64,000 nucleotides of DNA from Microvirga brassicacearum (GTDB taxonomy: Bacteria > Pseudomonadota > Alphaproteobacteria > Rhizobiales > Beijerinckiaceae), in contig NZ_VCMV01000077.1 in the NCBI RefSeq assembly GCF_008757455.1, positions 1-64,000 on the forward strand, written 5' to 3'. Positions 36,827 through 45,442 of the stretch are shown piece by piece (the first letter of the stretch is position 1; each line of letters starts with the position of its first letter). The position numbers and the translations under genes are program-made. The notes under the pieces were generated by a model. That model worked only from the letters and a program-made list of their open reading frames with translations. It ran no database searches and was not told where the DNA came from.

Positions 36827-37494
36827 GCGCCCGCGACGACATTCTCGGCGCCATCCGCCACTCGCTCGGAGTGTCGGGCAAGGAGACCATCCGGCGACAG
36901 ATCGTCAGCGATCGGCTGGCCCACGCGCCCAAGGGGGTCATTCCAAAACGCGGACAGGTGTCCGGCGAGGCGCTGCTCGCCTTGTTCAAGGTCCAGGCGG
37001 AAGCGGCGCTCGCGACGGTGACCGAGGTCGCATCGGCGGCCGAGGTCCCGCAATCCATCGCCCATTTCCTACGGGATCACAATTTGCCCGCCAGCCTGCG
37101 CATGGGGGACGATCGCAGGCTTCAAGCCATGCCGTGGAACGATACCGCGCTCGACATCGCGCATGGCCCAAGTGCCGGGGATGATCTCAACGCCGTCAGT
37201 CATGCGCTCGGTGCGGTGGCGGAGACCGGATCGCTGGTGATGGTTTCGGGATCCGAGAACCCGTCGACACTCAACTTCCTGCCCGACAACCACATCATCG
37301 TCGTGTCCGCGAAGGACGTTGCGGGCGATTACGAGAGCGTCTGGGCGAAGGTGCGTCTCACCTTCGGAAAAGGCGGCATGCCGCGCACCGTCAACTGGAT
37401 TACGGGCCCTTCCCGCTCCGGCGACATCGAGCAGACCATGTTGCTCGGCGCTCACGGTCCCCGTCGCCTGCACGTGGTCGTCGTCAAGGAGTGA
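36823..37494 (+). CDS. lutC: lactate utilisation protein C (LUD domain)
   Basis: A 223-residue LUD-domain protein (formerly DUF162), equivalent to YkgG. It has AIRHSLGVSGKE at the start, GAVAETGSLVMVSGSENP near residue 127 and GPSRSGDIEQTMLLGAHGPR near the end, the last being the most conserved LUD motif. The GTG start overlaps the lutB stop (GTGA). It is the third subunit of the L-lactate oxidation complex. Confidence 0.94.
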   Translation: MSARDDILGAIRHSLGVSGKETIRRQIVSDRLAHAPKGVIPKRGQVSGEALLALFKVQAEAALATVTEVASAAEVPQSIAHFLRDHNLPASLRMGDDRRLQAMPWNDTALDIAHGPSAGDDLNAVSHALGAVAETGSLVMVSGSENPSTLNFLPDNHIIVVSAKDVAGDYESVWAKVRLTFGKGGMPRTVNWITGPSRSGDIEQTMLLGAHGPRRLHVVVVKE

Positions 37495-37501
37495 GACTCG
37501 G

Positions 37502-38074
37502 ATGAGGCAGTTCCAGCTTGTTTCGGCGATTACCGCGCGCTGGCAGGCCTGGGAGGGCCCAGCGAGCAGCCTCGAGCATCTCGACCTCCGGCGTGATGGC
37601 GAGGGGATCGTGGCGTGCGGCGTCGTGATCGCCTCCGCAGAACCAGCCCATTTCGGATTGCGCTACCGCCTGCTGATCGACCGGAGCTGGCGGGTGCGCG
37701 ACGCGCTGCTGGAAACCACCGCGGGCGAAAGCCTCCATCTCGAAAGTGATGGCATGGGGCAATGGAAGCAGAACGGGACGCTCAGCCCGTCCCTCAACGG
37801 CTGCATCGACATCGATATCGAGGCGACGCCCTTCACCAACACGCTGCCGATCCGCCGGCTCTCGCTCGAGGCAGGCGAAAGCCGCCTTGTCAGGCTCGCC
37901 TATATTCGCGTTCCGGCGCTCGCAGTCGCTCCCGGAGAGCAACGCTATACCGCCATTCACCCTGGAGCGCTCTATCGGTTCGAGAGCCTGGATCATGCTT
38001 TCACTGCCGAACTTCCGGTGGACCCGCATGGCCTCGTTCGGGACTATCCCGGCCTCTTCCGTCGCCTGCTCTGA
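37502..38074 (+). CDS. putative glycolipid-binding family protein (DUF1089)
   Basis: The 190-residue protein matches the pattern I know for DUF1089: WEGPASSLEHLDLRR near the start, GMGQWKQNG near residue 82, CIDIDIEATPFTNTLPIRR near residue 100 and GLVRDYPGLFRR at the end. The Pfam name (putative glycolipid-binding) gives little functional evidence. The ATG at 37502 has AAGGAG overlapping the lutC stop region, so it is probably the last gene of the lut operon, though the functional link is unclear. Confidence 0.86.
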   Translation: MRQFQLVSAITARWQAWEGPASSLEHLDLRRDGEGIVACGVVIASAEPAHFGLRYRLLIDRSWRVRDALLETTAGESLHLESDGMGQWKQNGTLSPSLNGCIDIDIEATPFTNTLPIRRLSLEAGESRLVRLAYIRVPALAVAPGEQRYTAIHPGALYRFESLDHAFTAELPVDPHGLVRDYPGLFRRLL

Positions 38075-38160
38075 CTTTAACCGGGGCCGTGACAACTGGG
38101 CGCGGACAGAGTGCTTGGCAAACGGCGATTTCCCCCGTAAGTGTTTGTAAACACAGATAG

Positions 38161-38177
38161 TTTTTAACAATTCTAAA
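38161..38177. promoter_or_regulatory. candidate Irr (iron response regulator) box
   Basis: TTTTTAACAATTCTAAA, 12 bases upstream of the bfd start. The right half TTCTAAA matches the ICE motif TTTAGAA-N3-TTCTAAA fully and the left half at five of seven positions. Irr controls bfd/bfr-type genes in Hyphomicrobiales. The match is by eye only. Confidence 0.45.
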
Positions 38178-38188
38178 CTAGCGTTTCA

Positions 38189-38446
38189 ATGATCGTTTGT
38201 TCCTGTAACGTCCTCTCCGATGGCGATGTGAAAGCGTGTCTGCGGCCCGGGCCCGAATGCCCGCGCACGCCGGCGCAGGTCTATCGTTGCCTTGGCTGCA
38301 GCCCGAATTGCGGCCGCTGCGTCAGAACCATTCGCTCGATCATGGACAAAGCCCTGGCGGATGCAGCCAGTGAGGCCCTTCATGTGTGCAACAAGGGCTG
38401 CTGCCCGATAGCGCTGGAGCGGGCCGCCGCCGAACCTACCCTTTGA
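38189..38446 (+). CDS. bfd: bacterioferritin-associated ferredoxin
   Basis: An 85-residue [2Fe-2S] protein with MIVCSCNVLSDGDVKACL at the N-terminus and CLGCSPNCGRCVRTI near residue 35, the CxC...CxxxxC arrangement of Bfd. It carries electrons to bacterioferritin so that stored iron can be released. At 85 residues it is slightly longer than the E. coli protein and has two extra Cys near the C-terminus (CNKGCCPIAL). bfr follows 82 bases downstream. Confidence 0.92.
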   Translation: MIVCSCNVLSDGDVKACLRPGPECPRTPAQVYRCLGCSPNCGRCVRTIRSIMDKALADAASEALHVCNKGCCPIALERAAAEPTL

Positions 38447-38465
38447 CGAATGCCGTTCCGTCAAA

Positions 38466-38488
38466 TAGATTTTAATTCTTCTAATCTA
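38466..38488. promoter_or_regulatory. inverted repeat upstream of bfr
   Basis: TAGATT, eleven bases, AATCTA, within an AT-rich stretch 40 bases before the bfr start. It could be part of a promoter or a regulator site. It matches the Irr motif poorly. Confidence 0.35.
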
Positions 38489-38528
38489 TTAACCCGGCCC
38501 GTTTGGTTGGCATTGACGAGAGGCGCGG

Positions 38529-39014
38529 ATGAAGGGCGATCAGAAGGTCATCGAATATCTCAATCGCGGCCTGCGGAGCGAGCTTACGGCCGTCAGCCAG
38601 TACTGGCTTCATTACCGGGTGCTCGACGATTGGGGTTACAAGGAGTTGGCCAAGGCTTGGCGCAAGGAATCCATCGAGGAAATGCACCACGCCGATCGCT
38701 TCATCGAGCGCATCATTTTCCTTGACGGCTTTGCCAATCTTCAGGTTCTCGACCCGCTGCGCATCGGGCAGAACGTGAAGGAAATTCTCGAATGCGACCT
38801 TGCCGCCGAGTACGAGGCCCGCAATCTGTACGGCGAGGCGGCAACCTATTGTGAGAGCGTCGGCGACCGGGTGTCGAAAAACCTGTTTGAAGAGCTGATG
38901 AAGGATGAGGAAGGCCATATCGACTTCCTTGAAACGCAGCTCAATCTCGTCGATCAACTCGGCTTGCAGCTCTACGCCCAGAAGCATGTGGGCGAGGTCG
39001 ACGGCGACCACTGA
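38529..39014 (+). CDS. bfr: bacterioferritin
   Basis: A 24-subunit heme-containing iron-storage protein. All ferroxidase ligands are in place when numbered as in E. coli: Glu18, Glu51, His54, Glu94, Glu127 and His130, and the heme-ligating Met52 is present in [12 protein letters not shown]. The length of 161 residues is normal. It follows bfd, whose product reduces it. Confidence 0.97.
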   Translation: MKGDQKVIEYLNRGLRSELTAVSQYWLHYRVLDDWGYKELAKAWRKESIEEMHHADRFIERIIFLDGFANLQVLDPLRIGQNVKEILECDLAAEYEARNLYGEAATYCESVGDRVSKNLFEELMKDEEGHIDFLETQLNLVDQLGLQLYAQKHVGEVDGDH

Positions 39015-39067
39015 TGAGCCGTCGGAGCAGAGGCGACGCACCGGTCTGACGCCGGCACGACGGCTCA
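39015..39067. terminator. inverted repeat between convergent bfr and the Pat-like gene
   Basis: TGAGCCGTCG and CGACGGCTCA form a perfect 10-base stem with a 33-base loop that fills the whole intergenic gap. The right arm contains the stop codon of the convergent gene. It lacks a U tract, so it is a possible but not typical terminator. Confidence 0.45.
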
Positions 39068-41788
39068 TTCGGTGAACAGGTCTTCGGGCCTCTCGATCGA
39101 GGCCACCGGCAGTGTGACGATGAGCAGGTCGAGATCGTCCGGATCGTTTCGGATCGAGAACCCGAGACGCCGGCACATATCGAGCATCGTGGTATTTTCC
39201 CGAAGCACCTGCCCCTCGACCACACGCAGGCCATCGGCCTTGGCCCACTCGATCATGAAGCGCATGAGGTCCCACCCGAGGCCGAGCCCCTTGAGATCCG
39301 AGCGCAGCAAAATGCCATATTCGCCCGTTTCGTGGTTGGCGTCGGCGTGCAGGCGCACCGCGCCAAGCATCTCGCCGCTTTCCGTATCGAAGGCCACGAA
39401 GGCGATCGCCCGGGCATAGTCGAGTTGCGTCAGGCGCGCCAGAAAGACATGGTTGAAGTCGCGAACCGGCGCAAAGAAGCGCAGACGCAAGTCCTCCTGT
39501 GTCACGCGTTTGAAGAAATCGAGAAACTTGCCTTCATCCTCGGGCCGGACGGGACGCACGAAAGCCTGCCGGCCGTTGCGGAGCGTGATGGTTCGCTCCC
39601 ATTCCTTCGGATACGGCCTGACGGCGAAACGCGAATGGCCCTTGCGCTCGATCTTCGTCAGCGGAGCGATGGCGATCCGCGCGTCGACAGCAATCACCGC
39701 TTTCTCGTCCGCCAGTAGCGGGTTGATATCGACCTCGCGAATTTCCGGCAGATCGGAGGCAAGCTGGGCGAGCTTCACGAGGACAAGGGCGACAGCTCTC
39801 TCGTCGGCAGCCGGAACATCGCGATAGGCCTTCAGGCGACGCGACACACGGGTCCGCGAAATCAAGTCGGCCGCAAGCTTCAGATCGAGCGGCGGTAGCG
39901 CCAGCGCCTTGTCGTCGATCACCTCGACCGCGGTGCCGCCCCGCCCGAACAACACAACCGGACCGAATGTCGGATCATCCGCGAGGCCGACGATCAGCTC
40001 GCGCGCTTTGCCCCGCCGCACCATGGGTTGAACAATGATGCCGGTGATCACCGCATCGGGTTTCAACCGTGCGGCGCGCTCAAAAATGTCTTCGACGGCA
40101 AGTCTCACCGAGTTCTCGGTGGCGAGATCGAGCTTGACCCCGCCGATATCCGATTTGTGCACGATGTCCGGCGACAGGACCTTCACCGCGACGGTGCCGC
40201 CCTCGGCAAAGATCGGCTGCGCTGCCGCGACCGCTTCATCGGACGAGGTGGCGAGGACGAGCGGCGCGACGGGAATGTCGTAGGCGCGCAGCAGCGCATT
40301 CACCTCGAGAGGATCTAGCCACCGTCGATTGTCGGCGATCGCGCGCGCCACGATAACTTGGGCGCTTGTCACATCCGGCACGAAATCATGCGGCAGGCTA
40401 TCGGGTGTTTCCATCAACTCGCTCTGCGCCTCACGGTAGCGCACGAGCTGAATGAAGCCGCGAACCGCATCGGCCTCGGTGGCGAAATGGGGAATGCGGA
40501 CCTGCTCGAAGAACCGCGCGGATTCTGGGTCCTCCCCGATCCATGCCGCAAATACCGGCTTGTGCCGCATGCCGCTCTCGCGGTTCCGCCTGACCGCGTC
40601 GGCAACCGCAGCCGCCGCATCGGCCGCGCTGGCGATCGCCGTCGGGACGTTCAGGATCAAAATCGCGTCGTTCTCGTCATCGGTCAGCAACGCCTCGAGC
40701 GCCACTGAATAGCGCTCCGCATCCGCATCGCCGATGATATCGATGGGATTTCCATGCGACCAGTTCGCCGGCAACCTCGCGTTCAGCCGCTCCATCGTCG
40801 CGTCGGACAGGCCCGCAAGGGTTCCGCCGAGATCGATCAAGCGATCGATTGCGAGGACGCCGACACCGCCGCCATTGGTGAGGACAGCCAATCGATTGCC
40901 GGGAAACGGCTTCTGACGCCCGAGTGTTTCGGCGGCGGCGAAGAGTTGGTCCAGATCGAGCACGCGCAGCAATCCGGCGCGTCGGAAGGCCGCGTCATAG
41001 ACCGCGTCGGAGCCCGCAAGCGCTCCCGTATGCGTGGCGGCCGCCTTCGCGCCCTGCGCGTGCCGCCCGGCTTTAATGACGACGACAGGCTTGGTGCGTG
41101 CGGCGGCACGCGCCGCCGACATGAACTTGCGCGCATCGTCCACGGATTCCATGTAAAGAAGGATCGCGCGTGTGCCTGGATCGGCGGAGAAATAATCGAG
41201 GCAATCGCTGAAATCCACGTCGATCTTATCGCCGAGCGAAACGATCGCCGAGAACCCGACCTGCCGCTGCGCCGCCCATTCCACCAATCCCGCGGCGATC
41301 GCTCCCGACTGGGACACGAGGGCGAGATCACCAACCTTGGCGCTGCGCGCCGCAAAGCTGGCGTTCAGTTTCGCGCGCGGCGCGAGAACACCGATGCAGT
41401 TCGGCCCAACGATCCGCAATCCGTGAAGGCGCGCCGATCGCCTGACCGTCTCCAACAAGGAACCCTCGCCGTAACCGAGACCGGCGGTCGCAATGATGGC
41501 TGCCGCTACACCTCTCCGACCTGCTTCCTCGATGACCGCCAGAACATTCTTCGGCGGCACCGCGACAACGATGAGATCAGGGGTCACCGGCAGTTTCCCG
41601 ATCGATGGGAAACAGGGCTTCCCCTCGATTTCACGGTGGCGCGGATTGACCGGAAAAATCGCCCCCTCGAAGCCGCCTTCGATCAGGTTGCGAACGAAAG
41701 TCAGGCCGAGCGAGCCCTCATGCGGGCTGGCGCCGATGACGGCGACGGAATGGGGCGAGAAAAGCTTGTCGAGGCGATAGGTGGACAT
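39065..41788 (-). CDS. ADP-forming acyl-CoA synthetase fused to GNAT acetyltransferase (Pat-like)
   Basis: The 907-residue protein has a CoA-binding domain (VAVIGASPHEGSLG near residue 14), succinyl-CoA-ligase-like domains with SQSGAIAAGLVEWAA and THTGALAGSDAVYDA near residue 255, an ATP-grasp domain (VLSPDIVHKSDIGGVKLDL) and a C-terminal GNAT domain from about residue 745 (YGILLRSDLKGLGLGWDLM). This order is that of Pat/AcuA-type lysine acetyltransferases, which acetylate and inactivate acetyl-CoA synthetase. The His of the ADP-forming ligase motif THTGALAG is kept. The ATG at 41788 has GAGGGA upstream. Confidence 0.9.
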   Translation of the reverse strand: MSTYRLDKLFSPHSVAVIGASPHEGSLGLTFVRNLIEGGFEGAIFPVNPRHREIEGKPCFPSIGKLPVTPDLIVVAVPPKNVLAVIEEAGRRGVAAAIIATAGLGYGEGSLLETVRRSARLHGLRIVGPNCIGVLAPRAKLNASFAARSAKVGDLALVSQSGAIAAGLVEWAAQRQVGFSAIVSLGDKIDVDFSDCLDYFSADPGTRAILLYMESVDDARKFMSAARAAARTKPVVVIKAGRHAQGAKAAATHTGALAGSDAVYDAAFRRAGLLRVLDLDQLFAAAETLGRQKPFPGNRLAVLTNGGGVGVLAIDRLIDLGGTLAGLSDATMERLNARLPANWSHGNPIDIIGDADAERYSVALEALLTDDENDAILILNVPTAIASAADAAAAVADAVRRNRESGMRHKPVFAAWIGEDPESARFFEQVRIPHFATEADAVRGFIQLVRYREAQSELMETPDSLPHDFVPDVTSAQVIVARAIADNRRWLDPLEVNALLRAYDIPVAPLVLATSSDEAVAAAQPIFAEGGTVAVKVLSPDIVHKSDIGGVKLDLATENSVRLAVEDIFERAARLKPDAVITGIIVQPMVRRGKARELIVGLADDPTFGPVVLFGRGGTAVEVIDDKALALPPLDLKLAADLISRTRVSRRLKAYRDVPAADERAVALVLVKLAQLASDLPEIREVDINPLLADEKAVIAVDARIAIAPLTKIERKGHSRFAVRPYPKEWERTITLRNGRQAFVRPVRPEDEGKFLDFFKRVTQEDLRLRFFAPVRDFNHVFLARLTQLDYARAIAFVAFDTESGEMLGAVRLHADANHETGEYGILLRSDLKGLGLGWDLMRFMIEWAKADGLRVVEGQVLRENTTMLDMCRRLGFSIRNDPDDLDLLIVTLPVASIERPEDLFTE

Positions 41789-41875
41789 GGGGGTCCCTCG
41801 CAGAGCGCAAGAGAAGCCTAGCGCCAATCCACGGAGGATCAATCAGCGACGGCCATTCGATCGCGTTGCAGCGCG

Positions 41876-44833
41876 CTATTCCGCAAGTACGCGCGTCGGC
41901 GGGAAAATGACCTCGACCAGCGTCCCCTCGTTGGGCTGGCTCGATATCTGCAGCGCGCCGCGATTGGCCTCTACGAGGGCTTTCGTCAGAGGAAGCCCGA
42001 GGCCAGTGCCGCCGCGTTTGCGGGAGGTTGCGAGTTGCCGGAACGGCTCGAGGGCCGCCTCCACCTCCTCGCTGTTCATGCCGATCCCGGTGTCGCGAAC
42101 GCGGAACGCCACTTCGCCGCGATCGGTGAGCGCCGTCGAGACGATCACCTGGCCGCCCGCATCCGTGAACTTGATCGCGTTGGAGACGAGATTGAGAACG
42201 ATCTGGCGCACCGACCGATCATCCGCCACGACGGGAGGAAGCTTGGCGGCGAAACTCGTCCGCATCACGATGCGGTCGCGGGCAGCCTGTGGCTGCAGCA
42301 GCGTGAAACAGCTGGAGACGAGATCGTTGAGATTGACGCTCGTGAAGGACAAGTCCATGCGGCCTGCCTCCACCTTCGCAAGGTCGAGCAGATCGTTCAC
42401 CAGGCTGATCACATGGGCGCCAGAGGCGTGGACGTCCTTCAGATATTCCTTGTAGCGGTCATTGCCGATCGGCCCGAAGCGCTCTTCCAGCATGACCTCG
42501 GCAAACCCGAGAATCGCGTTCAGGGGCGTGCGGATTTCGTGGCTGATCTTGGCGAGCAGATCGGATTTCTGGGCGTTGGCCTGTTCGGCCGCGCGGCGCG
42601 CCCCGACCAACTCGCCCTCCGCCTTCTTGAACGGCGTGATGTCGCGCAACACCGCGCACAGCTTGCGGTTCGGGCCGTCATTAATCTGGCCCATGGTCAT
42701 GAAAAGCGGGATCGACCCACCCTGGCGCACGCGGCCGAGAACCTCCCTGCCATCATTCAGGAGGCTTGCGACGCCGGGCGACCGCAACCCTTCGAGATAG
42801 TCGAGCGCCACGATATGGCTTTCGGGCGAAAGCAGGACGGTAATCGCGTCTCCCACCACATCGCCCTGGTTGTAGCCGAACAACGCCTCAGCGGTTCGGT
42901 TGAGCGACAGGATGCGGCCCGTCTCGTCGAGAACGATGACCCCGTCCGTCGCGGTGTCGAGAACGGATTCGAGTTCGTGAATGCGAACATCACGAGCGCC
43001 GAGTTCCGTTTCCACCGCCCGCAAGCGCTGCGAGGTGTCACCATCCGGCAATCGGCGCACCAGCAGGAGGTCCGCGTCGATGCCATCCCACAAGACAGGT
43101 GCTTGGCGCAACTCCACGGATACCGACTCGCGCTGACGGGTCGTGAGAGTCGTGCAATCCGCTGAGGCTATCGGATTTGTGCCGAACAGGCGCGGCAGGC
43201 CGCCACCCGCGGCGAGGTGTTCGCGGTCGTCGTAGCCTGTGAGCGCGAGCAGTGCCCGGTTGGCGAAAACGATGTGCTGGCCCTGATGAACCAGCGCCGG
43301 CATCGGAAGTTGGGCGAGAAGTGCCTGCCCGTCGGTCGCCGGGTGCGGCCCATCGCGGCCTTCATCTCCGGGCGCTTCGGCCGCCAGTGCGACCGGGGGA
43401 GCCTCGGTATTCGCCACGCTGGCGCGCGTCGGTTCCTCCGCGGTGTCTTCCGCCGCTTCGGGGGTGCCAGGCAGACCCTCGGGCACAGGGCTTGCCGTCG
43501 CCGGAGCTACGGCCGGCGTATCGGCGCCCTCTTCCTCCGGGTCAGCCACCGGATCGGGGACCAGCGCAAGGCGGCGAAAGGGCGGCACCCTTTCGTGGGT
43601 GCGCTCCTCGGCAGCCGGAGGGGTTTCCGGCTCGAACCGAGCGCCCAGCGCCCTCGCGATCTCGCGAAAAGCATTGCGTTCCGTATTAGACAGGCCCGAT
43701 TGCGGCTCGGGAGGCCGCGAAGCCACCGGCGGCTCCGGTTCGGGTTCGGCTTCTTCGTCCTCGGCAACGTGCTGGTAGATCTCGATCGTCGGCTCCGAGA
43801 GGGACGCCGCGACCGTCTCGCGGAGTTGCTCGAACAGCTTTTCCTCATCGGTCAGGTCGCGCTCGGATTCTGGCTCAGGTGCGTGCACGTCCCCCTGCTG
43901 CACTATTTCCGCCACCACCGGCGAGGACGGTTCAACCTCGATCACTTCTTCGGGTTCGTCAGGTGTGACGATCCCGGGTTCGCTTGCCTCGATGGGCGCC
44001 GGTCCGCCTTCCTCGGGTCTCAAAGCCTCGGTCGCATCTGCAAGCTCGGCCAACGCGTCCTTTCGAATGAGGCCGAACCCGCGGAATCCGACGAGTTCGC
44101 GATCCAACCCGAAGATCGGCATGCCAGCCCAATCGACCGGCACCGTCCCGCTCTTGTTATCGACGCGCCACGCGATGGTGCGCCCGCTCCAGGTTTCCTG
44201 TCTGGCAAATAACCCGGCGATCTCACCGGAATCCTCGACGACCGACCGGCTGATCTCTGCCCATGTCCGGCCAAGAATATCGCCCGCCATCGGCCCGACA
44301 GCCTCGGACAGGCCAGAGGACACGTGGATGAAACGGGTCTGCGGATCGGCCTGCCACACGAACCGAATGCTGCCGCCCGGCCGGGTAGGAGGGGTTTTTT
44401 CGGCCTCGACCGGTGGTGCAGCCGCCTCCTGCGGGGGGGCGGCGCGCCTTGCCTTTGGCAGGGCACCGACAATCGCCGTCACGAGCACCTTCGTGCCGCT
44501 CGGAAGCGCCGCGAGACGACACGCGCAGGTCACTGGAGGAGACAGGCGCGCAGGGTCCAGCAACAGGCGCTCGAGCCGAACGCCGAGATGCGGCGCGAGC
44601 CCGCTGGCGAGCGCTTCCAGCCTCTGCCGCGCACGCGATCCGGGACTGAGCCGTCCACTTTCATCGAGAAGGCCGGCCGCAAAATCAGCCGCGGGAGGAG
44701 ACGCCCACAGCAGCCGCTCGGCGGCTTCATCCCAGATAAGGACGGCCGCATCGGGCCGCAGCAGGCTGGCCAGGGCCGGATCGTCACGAAGACGAAACAT
44801 CAATGTCTGAAACTGGTCCGGAGCTTCCGTCAT
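41876..44833 (-). CDS. PAS-domain sensor histidine kinase (PdhS-like)
   Basis: A 985-residue kinase without membrane segments. N-terminal PAS-like segments are followed by an acidic, Pro/Glu-rich linker (about residues 290-500), further PAS domains (DTATDGVIVLDETGRIL near residue 635), and a kinase core: H-box ISHEIRTPLNAILGFAEVM near residue 762, N-box NLVSNAIKFTDAG, and GTGLGLPLTKALVE. The sequence after the H-box (ERFGPIGNDRYKEYLKDVHA) is typical of the DivJ/PleC/PdhS kinases that control DivK and the cell cycle. The ATG at 44833 is preceded by GAGG. Confidence 0.87.
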   Translation of the reverse strand: MTEAPDQFQTLMFRLRDDPALASLLRPDAAVLIWDEAAERLLWASPPAADFAAGLLDESGRLSPGSRARQRLEALASGLAPHLGVRLERLLLDPARLSPPVTCACRLAALPSGTKVLVTAIVGALPKARRAAPPQEAAAPPVEAEKTPPTRPGGSIRFVWQADPQTRFIHVSSGLSEAVGPMAGDILGRTWAEISRSVVEDSGEIAGLFARQETWSGRTIAWRVDNKSGTVPVDWAGMPIFGLDRELVGFRGFGLIRKDALAELADATEALRPEEGGPAPIEASEPGIVTPDEPEEVIEVEPSSPVVAEIVQQGDVHAPEPESERDLTDEEKLFEQLRETVAASLSEPTIEIYQHVAEDEEAEPEPEPPVASRPPEPQSGLSNTERNAFREIARALGARFEPETPPAAEERTHERVPPFRRLALVPDPVADPEEEGADTPAVAPATASPVPEGLPGTPEAAEDTAEEPTRASVANTEAPPVALAAEAPGDEGRDGPHPATDGQALLAQLPMPALVHQGQHIVFANRALLALTGYDDREHLAAGGGLPRLFGTNPIASADCTTLTTRQRESVSVELRQAPVLWDGIDADLLLVRRLPDGDTSQRLRAVETELGARDVRIHELESVLDTATDGVIVLDETGRILSLNRTAEALFGYNQGDVVGDAITVLLSPESHIVALDYLEGLRSPGVASLLNDGREVLGRVRQGGSIPLFMTMGQINDGPNRKLCAVLRDITPFKKAEGELVGARRAAEQANAQKSDLLAKISHEIRTPLNAILGFAEVMLEERFGPIGNDRYKEYLKDVHASGAHVISLVNDLLDLAKVEAGRMDLSFTSVNLNDLVSSCFTLLQPQAARDRIVMRTSFAAKLPPVVADDRSVRQIVLNLVSNAIKFTDAGGQVIVSTALTDRGEVAFRVRDTGIGMNSEEVEAALEPFRQLATSRKRGGTGLGLPLTKALVEANRGALQISSQPNEGTLVEVIFPPTRVLAE

Positions 44834-44977
44834 GAACGGCCTCGTCCCTTGTCCGTTGAAGAAAATCACCCTTGGAGGACGGTTCTAGAACATTATGGGG
44901 TCCAGAGGCTGCAGGGTTGCGCTCCTAAAGCCTTTTACTTCGTGATAACCTTAATGGGTAGGGATTGATTTGATTTC

Positions 44978-45010
44978 GCACCGCACAATGTGATATTGCA
45001 CTGCACAACG
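44978..45010 (+). promoter_or_regulatory. direct repeats upstream of the first phasin gene
   Basis: GCACCGCACAATG at 44978-44990 and GCACTGCACAACG at 44998-45010 differ at two positions and start 20 bases apart, about two helical turns. They lie just before the ribosome-binding site of the first phasin gene. A PhaR-type repressor that senses polyhydroxybutyrate is a natural candidate, but I have not matched a known consensus. Confidence 0.45.
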
Positions 45011-45030
45011 CCCGCAAACAGGAGTGACAC

Positions 45031-45411
45031 ATGGCGACGAACCAACCCGGCTACGAAATTCCGGCTGAAATGCGCGACTTTGCCGAGAAGAGCGTCGAAC
45101 AGGCCCGCAAGGCCATCGATGGCTTTATGGGCGCCGCCCAGAAGACCGTCGACACGTTCGAAGGTTCCGCCACCACTGTGCAATCGAGCGCCAAGGACGC
45201 GACCCGCAAGACTCTCTCCTATGCGGAGCAGAACATCACGGCAGCTTTCGATCTCGCTCAGAAGATGGTCCGCGCGAAGGACGTGCAGGAAGCCATGCAG
45301 ATTCAGAGCGAGTTCGTAAGGACCCAGTTCGAAGCGATGCAGGCGCAGATGAAGGAATTCGGCTCGATGGCTCAATCCGCCATGAAGCCCAGCACCCCTT
45401 CGAAGAAGTAG
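45031..45411 (+). CDS. phasin family protein 1
   Basis: A 126-residue helical, amphipathic protein without a signal peptide. EKSVEQARKAIDGFMGAAQ near residue 18 and the downstream AKDVQEAMQIQSEFVRTQFE are typical of phasins, which coat polyhydroxyalkanoate granules. CAGGAGTG lies before the ATG. A second phasin gene follows 31 bases later, so the two are probably one operon. Confidence 0.93.
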   Translation: MATNQPGYEIPAEMRDFAEKSVEQARKAIDGFMGAAQKTVDTFEGSATTVQSSAKDATRKTLSYAEQNITAAFDLAQKMVRAKDVQEAMQIQSEFVRTQFEAMQAQMKEFGSMAQSAMKPSTPSKK

Positions 45412-45442
45412 CACCCCCTGAGGCTTCCTGAGGAGGCATGCC

